Made by a program: the position numbers and the translations under genes
In this document: piece after piece, positions 1-8,463 of the stretch
Layout of the letters: each line of letters begins with the position of its first letter
How positions within the stretch are numbered: the stretch's first letter is position 1
The notes under the pieces: model-generated
Told to the model about the DNA's origin: nothing
Database searches by the model: none
What the model saw: the letters and a program-made list of their open reading frames with translations, nothing else
Source of the DNA: Saccharopolyspora hordei
GTDB lineage: Bacteria; Actinomycetota; Actinomycetes; Mycobacteriales; Pseudonocardiaceae
NCBI RefSeq assembly: GCF_013410345.1
Contig: NZ_JACCFJ010000001.1
Span: 248,001 to 312,000, forward strand
Reading direction: 5' to 3'
DNA: 64,000 nucleotides

Positions 1-2247
1 GGCGATGGTGCCCGCCTCGCCGACGCCCTTGACGCCCAGGACGTTCGAGGTCGCCCGCGTCTCGGTGCGGTCGGTGGTGAACTCCGGCAGGTCGGCCGCC
101 GACGGCACCAGGTAGTCGGCCAGCGTGCCGGTGGTGAGGGTGCCGCTCTCGTCGTACACGGCCTCCTCGAACAGCGCCTGCGCGATGCCCTGCGCGAGCC
201 CGCCGTGCACCTGGCCCTCCACGATCAGCGGGTTGACCACGGTGCCGATGTCGTCCACGCAGACGTACTCGCGGATCTTCACCTGCCCGGTCTCGGTGTC
301 CACCTCGGTCGCGCACAGGTGGGTGCCGTGCGGGAAGGAGAAGTTCTCCGGGTCGAAGGTGGCCTCGGCGTCCAGGTTCGGCTCGACCCCGTCGGGCAGG
401 TCGTGCGCGGCGAACGCGGCGAGCGCCACCTCGCCGAGCGCGGTGCCCCGGTCGGTGCCGCGGACCCCGAAGCGCCCGGAGGTGAACTCCACGTCGTCCT
501 CGCTGCACTCCAGCATGTGCGCGGCGATCTTCTTGGCCTTCTCGATCACCTTGTCGGCCGCCTGCACCACCGCCATGCCGCCGACGGCCAGCGACCGCGA
601 CCCGTAGGTGTCCAGGCCCTTCGGCGAGACCTGGGTGTCGCCGTGCAGCACCTCGACGTCCTCGAACGGCACGCCCAAGCGGTCGGCCACGATCTGGCTC
701 CACGCCGTCTCGTGCCCCTGCCCGTGCGGCGAGGACCCGGTGACGACCTCCACCTTGCCGGTCGGCAGCACGCGGATCGAGGCGTGCTCCCACCCGCCCG
801 CGCCGTAGGACAGCGAGCCCAGCACCCGCGACGGGGCCAGGCCGCACATCTCGGTGAACGTCGAGATGCCGATGCCCAGCTGCACCGTGTCACCCCGGCG
901 GCGCCGCTCCTCCTGCTCCTCGCGCAAGCCCTGGTAGCCGAACAGCTCCAGCGCCTTGTCGGTGGCGGCCTCGTAGTTGCCGGAGTCGTAGGTCAGCCCG
1001 GCGACCGTGGTGTACGGGAACTCGTCGTGGTTGATCCAGTTCTTGCGCCGCAGCTCCACCGGGTCCATGCCGAGCTCGGCGGCGAGCTCGTCCACCATCC
1101 GCTCGATGGCGAAGGTCGCCTCCGGGCGTCCGGCGCCGCGGTAGGCGTCCGTCGGCGTCTTGTTGGTGAACACGTTGGTGCAGCTGAAGTGGTACGCCGG
1201 GATCTTGTAGATCGCGTTGAACATGAAGGCGCCCAGGATCGGCACGCCCGGCGTGACCAGCCGCAGGTAGGCGCCCATGTCGGCGAGCAGCTCGACCTTC
1301 AGCCCGGTGATCGTGCCGTCCCGGGTGGCCGCCATCGACAGCTTCTGGACCTGGTCTCTGCCGTGGTGGGCCGACACCATCGTCTCGGAGCGGGTCTCGG
1401 TCCACTTCACCGGCCGGCCGAGCTTGCGGGCCAGCACGAAGGCGATGAACTCCTCCGGCGTCACCTGCAGCTTGCCGCCGAAACCGCCGCCCACGTCCGG
1501 GGCGATGACCCGGATCTTCTGCTCCGGCACGCCCAGCGACATGGCCAGCATCAGCCGCAGGATGTGCGGCACCTGGGTGGCCGACCACACGGTGATCTGC
1601 TCGCCGGTCGGGTCGACGACCACCGAGCGCGGCTCCATGAACGCCGGGATCAGCCGCTGCTGCCGGAAGGTCCGGTCGATGCGCACCTCGGCGTTGCGCA
1701 GCGCTTCCTCGACGTCCCCACCGGTGCCGGCCTCCGCCGAGTCGAAGGTCCAGGTGGCGTTGCGGTTGGTGCCCAGGTCCTCGTGCACCAGCGGAGAACC
1801 CGGCTGCAGCGCGGACTCCATGTCGAGCACCACCGGCAGGTCGTCGTAGTCGACGTCGATGGCGTCCAGCGCGTCGCGCGCCTCGGCCGCGCTGCGGGCG
1901 GCGACGACCGCGACCGCCTCACCGGCGAAGCGCACCTCGTCGACCGCCATCGGCGGGGCCGCCGGGGCCTTCATGTCCTCGGTGATCGGCCAGGCGCACG
2001 GCAGGCTGCCCTGCTCGTCGGCCAGGTCGCGGCCGGTGAACACCGCGGTGACGCCGGACATCCGCCGCGCGGCCTCGGTGTCGATCGACCGGATGCGGGC
2101 GTGCGCGACCGGGCTGCGCAGGATCGCCAGGTGCAGGGTGCCCGCGGGGGTGATGTTGTCGGTCCAGCGGGTGCGGCCGGTGATCAGCCGCGCGTCCTCC
2201 TTGCGCTTGCGGGAACGTCCCAGTTCGGGTTCCACGACCGAGGTCAT
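1..2247 (-). CDS. coxL: CO-dehydrogenase-like (form II) molybdenum hydroxylase large subunit, 3' part missing
   Basis: Catalytic large subunit of an aerobic xanthine/CO-dehydrogenase-family enzyme; it would bind molybdopterin cytosine dinucleotide and oxidise or hydroxylate a small substrate in the cytoplasm. About 749 residues are visible and the C-terminus lies beyond the window. [11 protein letters not shown] stretch near residues 251-260 is the usual Moco-contacting motif, and KGVGEAG near the left edge carries the family's catalytic Glu. The active-site loop reads AYRGAGR (368-374), the form II signature, not the AYxCSFR of proven CO dehydrogenases, so CO may not be the true substrate. 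The ATG start at 2247 overlaps the stop of the 2Fe-2S subunit by four bases (ATGA), so the two are translationally coupled. No FAD (medium) subunit is in view; it may lie beyond the edge. Confidence 0.93.
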   Translation of the reverse strand, partial: MTSVVEPELGRSRKRKEDARLITGRTRWTDNITPAGTLHLAILRSPVAHARIRSIDTEAARRMSGVTAVFTGRDLADEQGSLPCAWPITEDMKAPAAPPMAVDEVRFAGEAVAVVAARSAAEARDALDAIDVDYDDLPVVLDMESALQPGSPLVHEDLGTNRNATWTFDSAEAGTGGDVEEALRNAEVRIDRTFRQQRLIPAFMEPRSVVVDPTGEQITVWSATQVPHILRLMLAMSLGVPEQKIRVIAPDVGGGFGGKLQVTPEEFIAFVLARKLGRPVKWTETRSETMVSAHHGRDQVQKLSMAATRDGTITGLKVELLADMGAYLRLVTPGVPILGAFMFNAIYKIPAYHFSCTNVFTNKTPTDAYRGAGRPEATFAIERMVDELAAELGMDPVELRRKNWINHDEFPYTTVAGLTYDSGNYEAATDKALELFGYQGLREEQEERRRRGDTVQLGIGISTFTEMCGLAPSRVLGSLSYGAGGWEHASIRVLPTGKVEVVTGSSPHGQGHETAWSQIVADRLGVPFEDVEVLHGDTQVSPKGLDTYGSRSLAVGGMAVVQAADKVIEKAKKIAAHMLECSEDDVEFTSGRFGVRGTDRGTALGEVALAAFAAHDLPDGVEPNLDAEATFDPENFSFPHGTHLCATEVDTETGQVKIREYVCVDDIGTVVNPLIVEGQVHGGLAQGIAQALFEEAVYDESGTLTTGTLADYLVPSAADLPEFTTDRTETRATSNVLGVKGVGEAGTIA

Positions 2248-2810
2248 GCCTGCTGTCCTCCCGTCACCTTCGGCTGGGCGTGCTCGTCAGCGGGCGTGCG
2301 CGGTGCTGGGGCGTCTCCGGTCCGTTCCGCCTCCGGCCCGGCTCCCGGTTCCATGCGCTGGGCGGCGTCGGAGACCGCGCGGACGATGTTCTGGTAGCCG
2401 GTGCAGCGGCAGAGGTTGCCCTCCATGCCTTCCCGGATCTGCTGGTCGTCGGGGTCGCGCACCTCGGCGAGCAGGTCCAGCGCCTGCATGATCATCCCGG
2501 GGGTGCAGAACCCGCACTGCAGGGCGTGGTTGTCGTGGAAGGCCTGCTGCAGCGGGTGCAGCCGGCCGTCCTGGGCGAGACCTTCGATGGTGGTCACGTC
2601 ATGTCCGTCGGCCTGCACAGCGAGGACGGAACAGGACTTCACGCTGCGGCCGTCCAGGTGGACGGTGCACGCGCCGCAGTTGCTGGTGTCGCAACCGACG
2701 ACGGTGCCCACCTTGCCCAGTCGCTCGCGGAGGTACTGCACGAGCAACAGGCGCGGTTCCACCTCATCGGTGTAGTGCGTGCCGTCGACGTTGACGGTGA
2801 TGCGCGGCAT
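2244..2810 (-). CDS. coxS: 2Fe-2S small subunit of the CO-dehydrogenase-like enzyme
   Basis: Electron-transfer subunit with two 2Fe-2S clusters that passes electrons from the molybdenum site toward a flavin subunit. The plant-type ferredoxin domain has Cys at 40, 45, 48 and 60 (CDTSNCGAC then C60); the helical C-terminal domain has Cys at 99, 102, 134 and 136 (CGFC and CRC). At 188 residues it is slightly longer than the usual 150-170 because of a charged, Pro/Ala-rich tail after about residue 152. It is the first gene of the pair with coxL and ends inside the coxL start codon. The ATG at 2810 is preceded by GGAGG-like sequence in the 2820s. Confidence 0.95.
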   Translation of the reverse strand: MPRITVNVDGTHYTDEVEPRLLLVQYLRERLGKVGTVVGCDTSNCGACTVHLDGRSVKSCSVLAVQADGHDVTTIEGLAQDGRLHPLQQAFHDNHALQCGFCTPGMIMQALDLLAEVRDPDDQQIREGMEGNLCRCTGYQNIVRAVSDAAQRMEPGAGPEAERTGDAPAPRTPADEHAQPKVTGGQQA

Positions 2811-3034
2811 TTGGGCGGCCTCCTCGGAGGAACTGGCCCGCGGTGCGCGGACGATCGGGAACCTGGACTACTCCGCCTGGGTGACGGGCGTCACATCGGT
2901 AGAGCCTGCTACGCCACACAGGCGCGGGCAAGCGCGCAAACGGCTGGCTACCTGATCGCGTTCCGTAGCGACCGGGGCAGTGCCGGCGGAATGGAGTGGA
3001 GGAACGCGGAGATCAGCCCCACCGTCCGCAGTTG

Positions 3035-3910
3035 ATGACGACGCCGCAGGAGTTCGCCCGCCATTCCCGCTTCACCGATCCGGGCGAGTACGCGCCGCTG
3101 CTCGAGGCGCTGCCCACGGACGTCCGGCAGCTGGTGGGCGTCACCGGCGGCCTGGTGGTGCACTACCGGGGTGCCAGGATCCCGTTCACCGGTGACCGGC
3201 TCGCCGAGATCGACTCGCGCTGGGCCGAGCGCCTGCTCGCCACCGACCAGAGCCGGTTCCCGGTGCCGCTGACCGAGCCGCGCCCGCTGGAGGAGCGGGT
3301 GGTCGGCTGCTGCCGGGACGTCACGCTGCTGACCGTCGCGGCGCTGCGCCAGCACGGGATCCCCGCCCGCAGCCGCGTGGGCTTCGCCGCCTACTTCCAC
3401 GAGGGCTTCCACGCCGACCACGTGGTCGTCGAGCACTGGGACGGGCAGCGCTGGGTCCTCGCCGACGCCCAGCTGGACCAGGCGGACTGGCCGTTCGACA
3501 CCTGTGACGTCCCGTGCGGCGCGACCTCGGCGCCGTTCGCCACCGCGGCGCAGGTGTGGACCGCGCACCGGCGCGGCGAGGTCGACGTGGACCGCTACGG
3601 GGTCGGCCCGGACCACCCGATGCGCGGCGGGTGGTTCGTGGCGAACTGCGTGCTGCGCGAGCTGGCGCACCGCCGTCGCGACGAGCTGCTGCTCTGGGAC
3701 TTCTGGGGCGCGCTGGTGACCACCGACGACGCCGTCGACGTGGAGTTGGTGGACGAGGTCGCGGCGCTCCTGCTGGCCGCCGACGAGGGCGACGAGGCCG
3801 CCGAGCGCGAGCTGGCCCACCGCTACGCCACCGACCCGAGGCTGCCCCCGGGCGCGCGGGTGCGCTGCTCCTCCCCGTCCGGTGTGGACACCCTCGTCGA
3901 CCTCACCTGA
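3035..3910 (+). CDS. Transglutaminase-like (Cys-His-Asp) domain protein
   Basis: Protein of about 291 residues with a transglutaminase-like fold. A Cys in VGCCRDVTLL, a His in FHADHVVVEHW and an Asp in LADAQLD are spaced as in the Cys-His-Asp triad of this superfamily, so a protease, amidase or acyl-transfer activity is possible, but the substrate is unknown. No signal peptide or membrane segment is seen, so it is likely cytoplasmic. The ATG at 3035 is chosen; an in-frame GTG at 2996 is an alternative with a better purine-rich leader. It is the only plus-strand gene inside an otherwise minus-strand molybdenum-hydroxylase locus, divergent from coxS. Whether it acts with that enzyme is not shown by the sequence. 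Confidence 0.8.
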   Translation: MTTPQEFARHSRFTDPGEYAPLLEALPTDVRQLVGVTGGLVVHYRGARIPFTGDRLAEIDSRWAERLLATDQSRFPVPLTEPRPLEERVVGCCRDVTLLTVAALRQHGIPARSRVGFAAYFHEGFHADHVVVEHWDGQRWVLADAQLDQADWPFDTCDVPCGATSAPFATAAQVWTAHRRGEVDVDRYGVGPDHPMRGGWFVANCVLRELAHRRRDELLLWDFWGALVTTDDAVDVELVDEVAALLLAADEGDEAAERELAHRYATDPRLPPGARVRCSSPSGVDTLVDLT

Positions 3911-3996
3911 CCCGGACCGTCGCCCCTGGCACGGCGGTCGCGACGGGTGCCGGTCCCCACCGACCGCACCACGGAACCCCCGACCTCACGGCCCCG

Positions 3997-4036
3997 GAAG
4001 AGGGCACCTCCCCGACCGGGGGAAAGTGCCCCTCAC
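3997..4036. repeat. Intergenic palindrome, degenerate copy A of a repeated hairpin family
   Basis: Inverted repeat whose left arm contains agggcacctcccc and whose right arm contains ggggaaagtgcccct. It resembles the better-preserved palindromes at 30918-30960 and at 51737-53096 (interrupted). It lies between the converging ends of the transglutaminase-like gene and xdhC, a position suited to a two-way transcription stop. Confidence 0.6.
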
Positions 4037-4062
4037 GCCTGCCGGGGGCGGGGTCCGTCGGG

Positions 4063-5211
4063 TCAGGAGTCGTCGGGGGTGTGGCGGGGGTGGTCGGTGT
4101 GGTGGTGGATGGGGCCGTCGAGTTCGGCGAGGCGGACGCCGCGACCGCCCCAGCGCAGGGCGATCAGCTCCGCCGCGATGGACACCGCCGTCTCCTCCGG
4201 GGTGCGGGCGCCCAGGTCGAGGCCGATCGGGGAGGACAGCTTGGCCAGCTCCTCCTCGGTGAGGCCCTCCTCGCGGAGCCGGCGGAGCCGGTCCTCGTGG
4301 GTCCGGCGCGACCCCATGGCGCCCACGTAGCCGAGGTCCAGCCGCAGCGCCTCCTTGAGCACCGGCACGTCGAACTTCGGGTCGTGGGTGAGCACCATGA
4401 CCGCGGTGCGCTCGTCCACCCGCCCCGCCGCCGCCTCGGCCGCCAGGTAGCGGTGCGGCCAGTCCACGACCACGTCGTCGACACCGGGGAACCGGCTGTG
4501 CGTGGCGAACACCGGCCGCGCGTCGCACACCGTCACGCGGTAGCCGAGGAAGCCGCCCATCCGGGCCATCGCGGCGGCGAAGTCGATCGCGCCGAACACC
4601 AGCATCCGCGGCGGCGGCTCGAAGGAGTTCACGAACACCCGCAGGCCCTCGCCGCGCCGCTGCCCCTCGGGGCCGTACTCGATGGCCCCGCTGCGGCCGC
4701 TGGCCAGCATGCCGCGCGCGTCGTCGAGGACCGCGTCGTCGATCCGGTCCGACCCCAGGCTGCCGCTGCTGCGGTCGCGCCAGACCAGCAGGTGGGCGCC
4801 GACCCGCGCCGCGTCGGGGTGCTCCACGACGGTGACGACCGCGACCGGTTCCTCGGCGCGCACCGACGCGGCGACCTCGTCGAGGCCGGGGAAGGTCTCG
4901 CGGTCCACCCGCTCCACGAACACGTCCAGGATCCCGCCGCAGGTCAGTCCGACCGCGAACGCGTCGTCGTCGCTGACGCCGTAGCGGCGCACCACCGGCT
5001 CGGAGCCCGCGAGCACCGCGGTCGCCTCGTCGTAGACCGCGCCCTCGACGCAGCCGCCCGACACGCTGCCGAAGGCCTGGCCGTCGCTGGTCACCAGCAT
5101 CGAGGCCCCCGGAGGGCGCGGCGCCGAGCGGAACGTCGCCACCACGGTGCCCAGCCCGACGGACTCGCCCGCCTCCCAGCGCTTGGTCAACTCATCCAGC
5201 ACGTCGCGCAC
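4063..5211 (-). CDS. xdhC: XdhC/CoxF-family molybdenum cofactor insertion protein
   Basis: Accessory protein of 382 residues that in this family binds and sulfurates Moco and delivers it to xanthine/CO-dehydrogenase apoenzymes. The N-terminal XdhC_CoxI region carries VSGGCVEGAVYDEA near residue 50, with the conserved Gly-Gly-Cys-Val-Glu, and a second Cys in LTCGGILDVF. The C-terminal half (about 210-360) is the Rossmann-like XdhC_C domain with GAIDFAAAMARMGGFLGY. The protein ends in a His-rich tail. It lies 153 bases downstream of the VWA gene and on the same strand, so it is probably cotranscribed with coxD-coxE and serves the coxSL enzyme. Confidence 0.9.
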   Translation of the reverse strand: MRDVLDELTKRWEAGESVGLGTVVATFRSAPRPPGASMLVTSDGQAFGSVSGGCVEGAVYDEATAVLAGSEPVVRRYGVSDDDAFAVGLTCGGILDVFVERVDRETFPGLDEVAASVRAEEPVAVVTVVEHPDAARVGAHLLVWRDRSSGSLGSDRIDDAVLDDARGMLASGRSGAIEYGPEGQRRGEGLRVFVNSFEPPPRMLVFGAIDFAAAMARMGGFLGYRVTVCDARPVFATHSRFPGVDDVVVDWPHRYLAAEAAAGRVDERTAVMVLTHDPKFDVPVLKEALRLDLGYVGAMGSRRTHEDRLRRLREEGLTEEELAKLSSPIGLDLGARTPEETAVSIAAELIALRWGGRGVRLAELDGPIHHHTDHPRHTPDDS

Positions 5212-5309
5212 AGCGCACCTCCGCTCTCACCGCACCGCCCGACCGAGCACCACCGGCGCGGGACCTGACCCGAACCGGCTCCACGGTCCGTTCGCCGCGC
5301 CGGGGATCC

Positions 5310-5340
5310 GCGACTCCGAGGGGACTCCCGTGGGAGTCGC
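5310..5340. repeat. Inverted repeat in the coxE-xdhC spacer
   Basis: Eight-base arms gcgactcc and ggagtcgc separated by 15 bases. It could be a weak terminator, an mRNA-processing hairpin or an operator between coxE and xdhC. No U tract follows. Confidence 0.35.
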
Positions 5341-5364
5341 GTCCGGAGCCCCCGGGAACCGCTG

Positions 5365-6495
5365 CTAGTCCTCGCACTTCGCCCCTCCGACACCACGTCG
5401 GGACAACCGGCGGACCCATGACCACACGTCCTCGAGCGAACGCAGGCTGTGCCCGGCCACCATCCGGTCAACGTGCGGCATGGCCGCAACAATCCCGGAC
5501 TGCACGGGTTGGTACCCGTCGTGCCCGGCGTGCGGGTTCGCCCAGATCACCGCACGGGCCAACCGCCGCAGCCGCCGCATCTGGTCGGCGAGCTCGGTGG
5601 CGTCACCGCGCTCCCAGCCGTCGGAGAACAGCACGACCACCGACCCGCGCGCGATGCCCCGCTGGCCCCACCGGTCCAGGAACACCCGCAGCGTCTCGCC
5701 GAGCCGGGTGCCCCCGGAGAAGTCCGGCACCGCGTGGGACGCGGCCAGCAGCGCGGCCTCCGGGTCCCGCTGCCGCAGCTGCCTGCTCACCCGCGTCAAC
5801 CGCGTGCCGAGCGTGAAGACCTCGGTGCTGGCGGGCGACCTGCGCACCACCACGTGCGCGAACCGCAGCAGCGCGTCCGCGTACGGGCTCATCGACCCCG
5901 AGACGTCGACCAGCAGCACCACCCGCCGCGGCCGGTGGGAGCGCCGCTGCCGCCGCAGCCGCACCGGCTCACCGCCCGAGCGCAGCATCTCGCGCAGCGT
6001 GGCCCGGGAGCTCAACGTGCCGCGCTGGTTCGGGCGGCGGCGCAGCGCCGGGCGCGACGGCGGGTCGGGGCGCAGCACCGCGAGGAGTCGCCGCAGGTGC
6101 TCGCGCTCGGCGACGCCGAGCTCGGACAGGTCGCGGCGGCGCAGCACCTCGGCGTCGCTGGCCGCGGCCGCCAACGGGCGGTCCTCCCCCTCGGCCCCCG
6201 CGCCGGCGTCGGCCGGGGCCAGCGCCGCGATCTGCGAGGGCCGCGGCTGCGGCCGGCCCACCGGCTCCGCGGACACCCCGTCCCCGCCGAACCAGGCGGT
6301 GAACGCGGCGTCGTAGCGCGGCACGTCGTCGGGGTCGGAGCACAGCGTCAGGCGGCCCGCCCAGTAGAGCGCGTCGCGGTCGAGGCCGACCTCCTCGACG
6401 GCGGCGAGGAAGGCCTGCACCCGCGTCGGCCCGCAGGCCATGCCGGAGTGCCGCAGCGCACGGGCGAACCCGACGAGCCCGGTCACGGTGTGCAT
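5365..6495 (-). CDS. coxE: CoxE-like VWA-domain protein
   Basis: Protein of 376 residues with a C-terminal von Willebrand A domain whose MIDAS motif is DVSGSMS (197-203), after an N-terminal helical region and a Gly/Ala-rich linker. CoxE-type VWA proteins work with a MoxR-type AAA ATPase as a metal-cluster maturation pair for CO-dehydrogenase-like enzymes. It starts 19 bases after the MoxR gene ends, on the same strand, so the two form an operon. No signal peptide is present. The GTG/ATG start at 6495 gives the family's usual N-terminus (VTGLVGFARALR). Confidence 0.9.
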   Translation of the reverse strand: MHTVTGLVGFARALRHSGMACGPTRVQAFLAAVEEVGLDRDALYWAGRLTLCSDPDDVPRYDAAFTAWFGGDGVSAEPVGRPQPRPSQIAALAPADAGAGAEGEDRPLAAAASDAEVLRRRDLSELGVAEREHLRRLLAVLRPDPPSRPALRRRPNQRGTLSSRATLREMLRSGGEPVRLRRQRRSHRPRRVVLLVDVSGSMSPYADALLRFAHVVVRRSPASTEVFTLGTRLTRVSRQLRQRDPEAALLAASHAVPDFSGGTRLGETLRVFLDRWGQRGIARGSVVVLFSDGWERGDATELADQMRRLRRLARAVIWANPHAGHDGYQPVQSGIVAAMPHVDRMVAGHSLRSLEDVWSWVRRLSRRGVGGAKCED

Positions 6496-6514
6496 CGCGC
6501 CCCTCCAGCCGGCG

Positions 6515-7408
6515 TCAGCGCTCGGCGGCCAGCACGCCCGCCGCGCGGACCCGCTCCGCGTCCTCGCGGTACTTCAGCACCGCGCCCAGCGTGGTCGCCG
6601 CGACCTCGGTGTCCAGCTCGTCCTGCCCGAGCGCCTGCAGCGCCTGCGCCCAGTCCAGCGCCTCGGCCACCCCCGGCGGCTTGAGCAGCTCCATCTGCCG
6701 CATCCGCTGCAGGGTCGCGGCCACCTGCTGCGCCAGTCGCTCGTCCAGCCCCGGCAGCCGGCGCCGCAGGATCGCGACCTCGCGCTCCAGGTCCGGGTGC
6801 TCCAGCCAGTGGTACAGGCAGCGCCGCTTCAGGGCGTCGTGCACCTCGCGGGTCCGGTTGGAGGTGAGCACGACGATCGGCGGCTCGGGCGCCGACACCA
6901 CCCCGAACTCCGGGATGGTGACCGCGTACTCCGACAGCACCTCCAGCAGGAACGCCTCGAACTCGTCGTCGGCGCGGTCGATCTCGTCGACCAGCAGCAC
7001 GCACGGCGCTTCCTGCAGCGCCCGCAGCAGCGGCCGGGCCAGCAGGAACCGGCGGGTGTAGAGCGAGGACTCGGCGGCCTCGGCGTCCAGCTCGCCCCCG
7101 GAGGCCGCCTCCAGCGTGCGCAGGTGCAGCAGCTGCCGCGGGAAGTCCCAGTCGTAGAGCGCCTGGGCCGCGTCGATGCCCTCGTGGCACTGCAGCCGGA
7201 TCAGGTCCACCCCGAGCGCGCTGGCCAGGGCCTGCGCGAGCGCGGTCTTGCCGGTGCCCGGCTCGCCCTCGCACAGCAGCGGGCGACGCATCCGCATCGC
7301 CAGGAACGCCGCAGTCGCGATGCCGTCGTCGGGCAGGTACCCGGTGCCGTCCAGCGCCTTGGCGACCTCGGCCGGGGACTTGAAGTCGAACGCGTCATCC
7401 ACCGCCAT
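6515..7408 (-). CDS. coxD: MoxR-family AAA ATPase (CoxD-like)
   Basis: AAA+ ATPase of 297 residues. Walker A is GEPGTGKT (48-55) and Walker B is VLLVDEID near 138; LTSNRTRE matches sensor 1. MoxR proteins act as chaperones; in cox clusters CoxD is needed to assemble the Mo/Cu site of the large subunit. It is the first gene of the coxD-coxE-xdhC set. The 5' side faces a SUFU-domain gene on the other strand across about 170 bases that must hold both promoters. Confidence 0.92.
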   Translation of the reverse strand: MAVDDAFDFKSPAEVAKALDGTGYLPDDGIATAAFLAMRMRRPLLCEGEPGTGKTALAQALASALGVDLIRLQCHEGIDAAQALYDWDFPRQLLHLRTLEAASGGELDAEAAESSLYTRRFLLARPLLRALQEAPCVLLVDEIDRADDEFEAFLLEVLSEYAVTIPEFGVVSAPEPPIVVLTSNRTREVHDALKRRCLYHWLEHPDLEREVAILRRRLPGLDERLAQQVAATLQRMRQMELLKPPGVAEALDWAQALQALGQDELDTEVAATTLGAVLKYREDAERVRAAGVLAAER

Positions 7409-7581
7409 ACCGCGAGCGTAGGCGACCGAACGGCTCGGTGGCGATCATCGGATCACCCAGCAGGCACGTGCCTGCCCCCGTCGGTGCCTGTGCGGACCTC
7501 CAGGCCGGGCCAGGCGGCTGCTGCGTGTCAGGCCCGCCCGCGCGCGTCGATAGGATCGCGGCGACCTCGGAAGGGGGCGCT

Positions 7582-8142
7582 TTGAGCCGGTTCAGCGGGT
7601 TGCCCGCGCACATCGAGAAGCACGTCGGCCGGGTCCGCGGCGCCGACAGCAGCGTCACCAGCAGCGGCCGCGACCGCGGCTACCACCTGGTGTACTGCGA
7701 CCACCCGGACGGCGCGCACGTCACCGTCCTGACCAGCGGCCTGCGCGACCGCACCGCGGGCGCGCCGCTGCCCCAGGAGCTGCTGTGCACGCTCAAGGCC
7801 GACCAGGAGCTGCACGCCCGCCACCTGACCGGTGTGGTCGCCGAACTGCTGACCGAGTCGAACAGCCGCGTCGGGTACGGCGCGTTGATCATGAACGACC
7901 GCGTGCTGCTGCCGGACACCGAGATCGCCGGGGCCCTGGCCGCGCCCCACCCGTACCTCGACGACGAGTTCGACGTCCTCCTCGACGACACCGGCGAGCC
8001 GGTCCTGCAGCTCATCACACTCGTCCCGATCACCCGGAACGAGGCCCAGCTGGTCGCCCGCTACGGCCGGGACGCGCTCTACGACCGCTGGGAGGAGAAG
8101 GGCACCGACCTGCTGGACGTGCACCGGCCCTGCAGCGCCTGA
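7582..8142 (+). CDS. Suppressor-of-fused (SUFU) domain protein
   Basis: Protein of about 186 residues that is a single SUFU-like domain. Seen features include GYHLVYCDHPDGAHVTVLTS near the N-terminus, a helical ELLCTLKADQELHARHLTG stretch and a C-terminal LITLVPITRNEAQLV segment typical of the family. Bacterial members are often linked to toxin immunity or have no known role; no toxin gene is adjacent here. I chose the TTG at 7582 because GAAGGGGG lies just upstream and the homologous region begins there; earlier in-frame starts give a low-complexity leader. A TAGGAT hexamer at 7550-7555 is a possible -10 box. Confidence 0.8.
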   Translation: MSRFSGLPAHIEKHVGRVRGADSSVTSSGRDRGYHLVYCDHPDGAHVTVLTSGLRDRTAGAPLPQELLCTLKADQELHARHLTGVVAELLTESNSRVGYGALIMNDRVLLPDTEIAGALAAPHPYLDDEFDVLLDDTGEPVLQLITLVPITRNEAQLVARYGRDALYDRWEEKGTDLLDVHRPCSA

Positions 8143-8238
8143 CCCGCCGCGGCGTCGGGGGTGGGTCGGGGCCGGGTCAGGGACCGCCTCCGGGGCGTTC
8201 CGGACCCGCCGGGGCGCCTCTCGCGCCACGATCGAAGC

Positions 8239-8463
8239 ATGACCGACGAGATCCCCCACACCACCAGCACCGAGACACCGGAGCGGAAGTTCCGGCGCAG
8301 CCGCGACGAGCGGATGATCGCCGGCCTGTGCGGCGGGGCCGCCGAGGCGCTCGGCGTGGACGCCACCCTGGTCCGGGTCGCGCTGATCGCCCTGACGCTG
8401 TTCGGCTTCGGCTCCGGGATCCTCTTCTACCTGGCCTGCTGGCTGGTCGTCCCGGAGGAGTGA
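8239..8463 (+). CDS. Small PspC-domain membrane protein
   Basis: Protein of 74 residues. After a short polar N-terminus it has the PspC signature FRRSRDERMIAGLCGGAAE followed by one hydrophobic segment (about 48-70) ending in CWLVVPEE. PspC domains occur in the phage-shock envelope stress response and in actinobacterial sensor proteins; this is a stand-alone version with unknown partner. The ATG at 8239 is the first start next to the conserved region. It converges on the GH84 gene, whose stop is adjacent. Confidence 0.85.
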   Translation: MTDEIPHTTSTETPERKFRRSRDERMIAGLCGGAAEALGVDATLVRVALIALTLFGFGSGILFYLACWLVVPEE

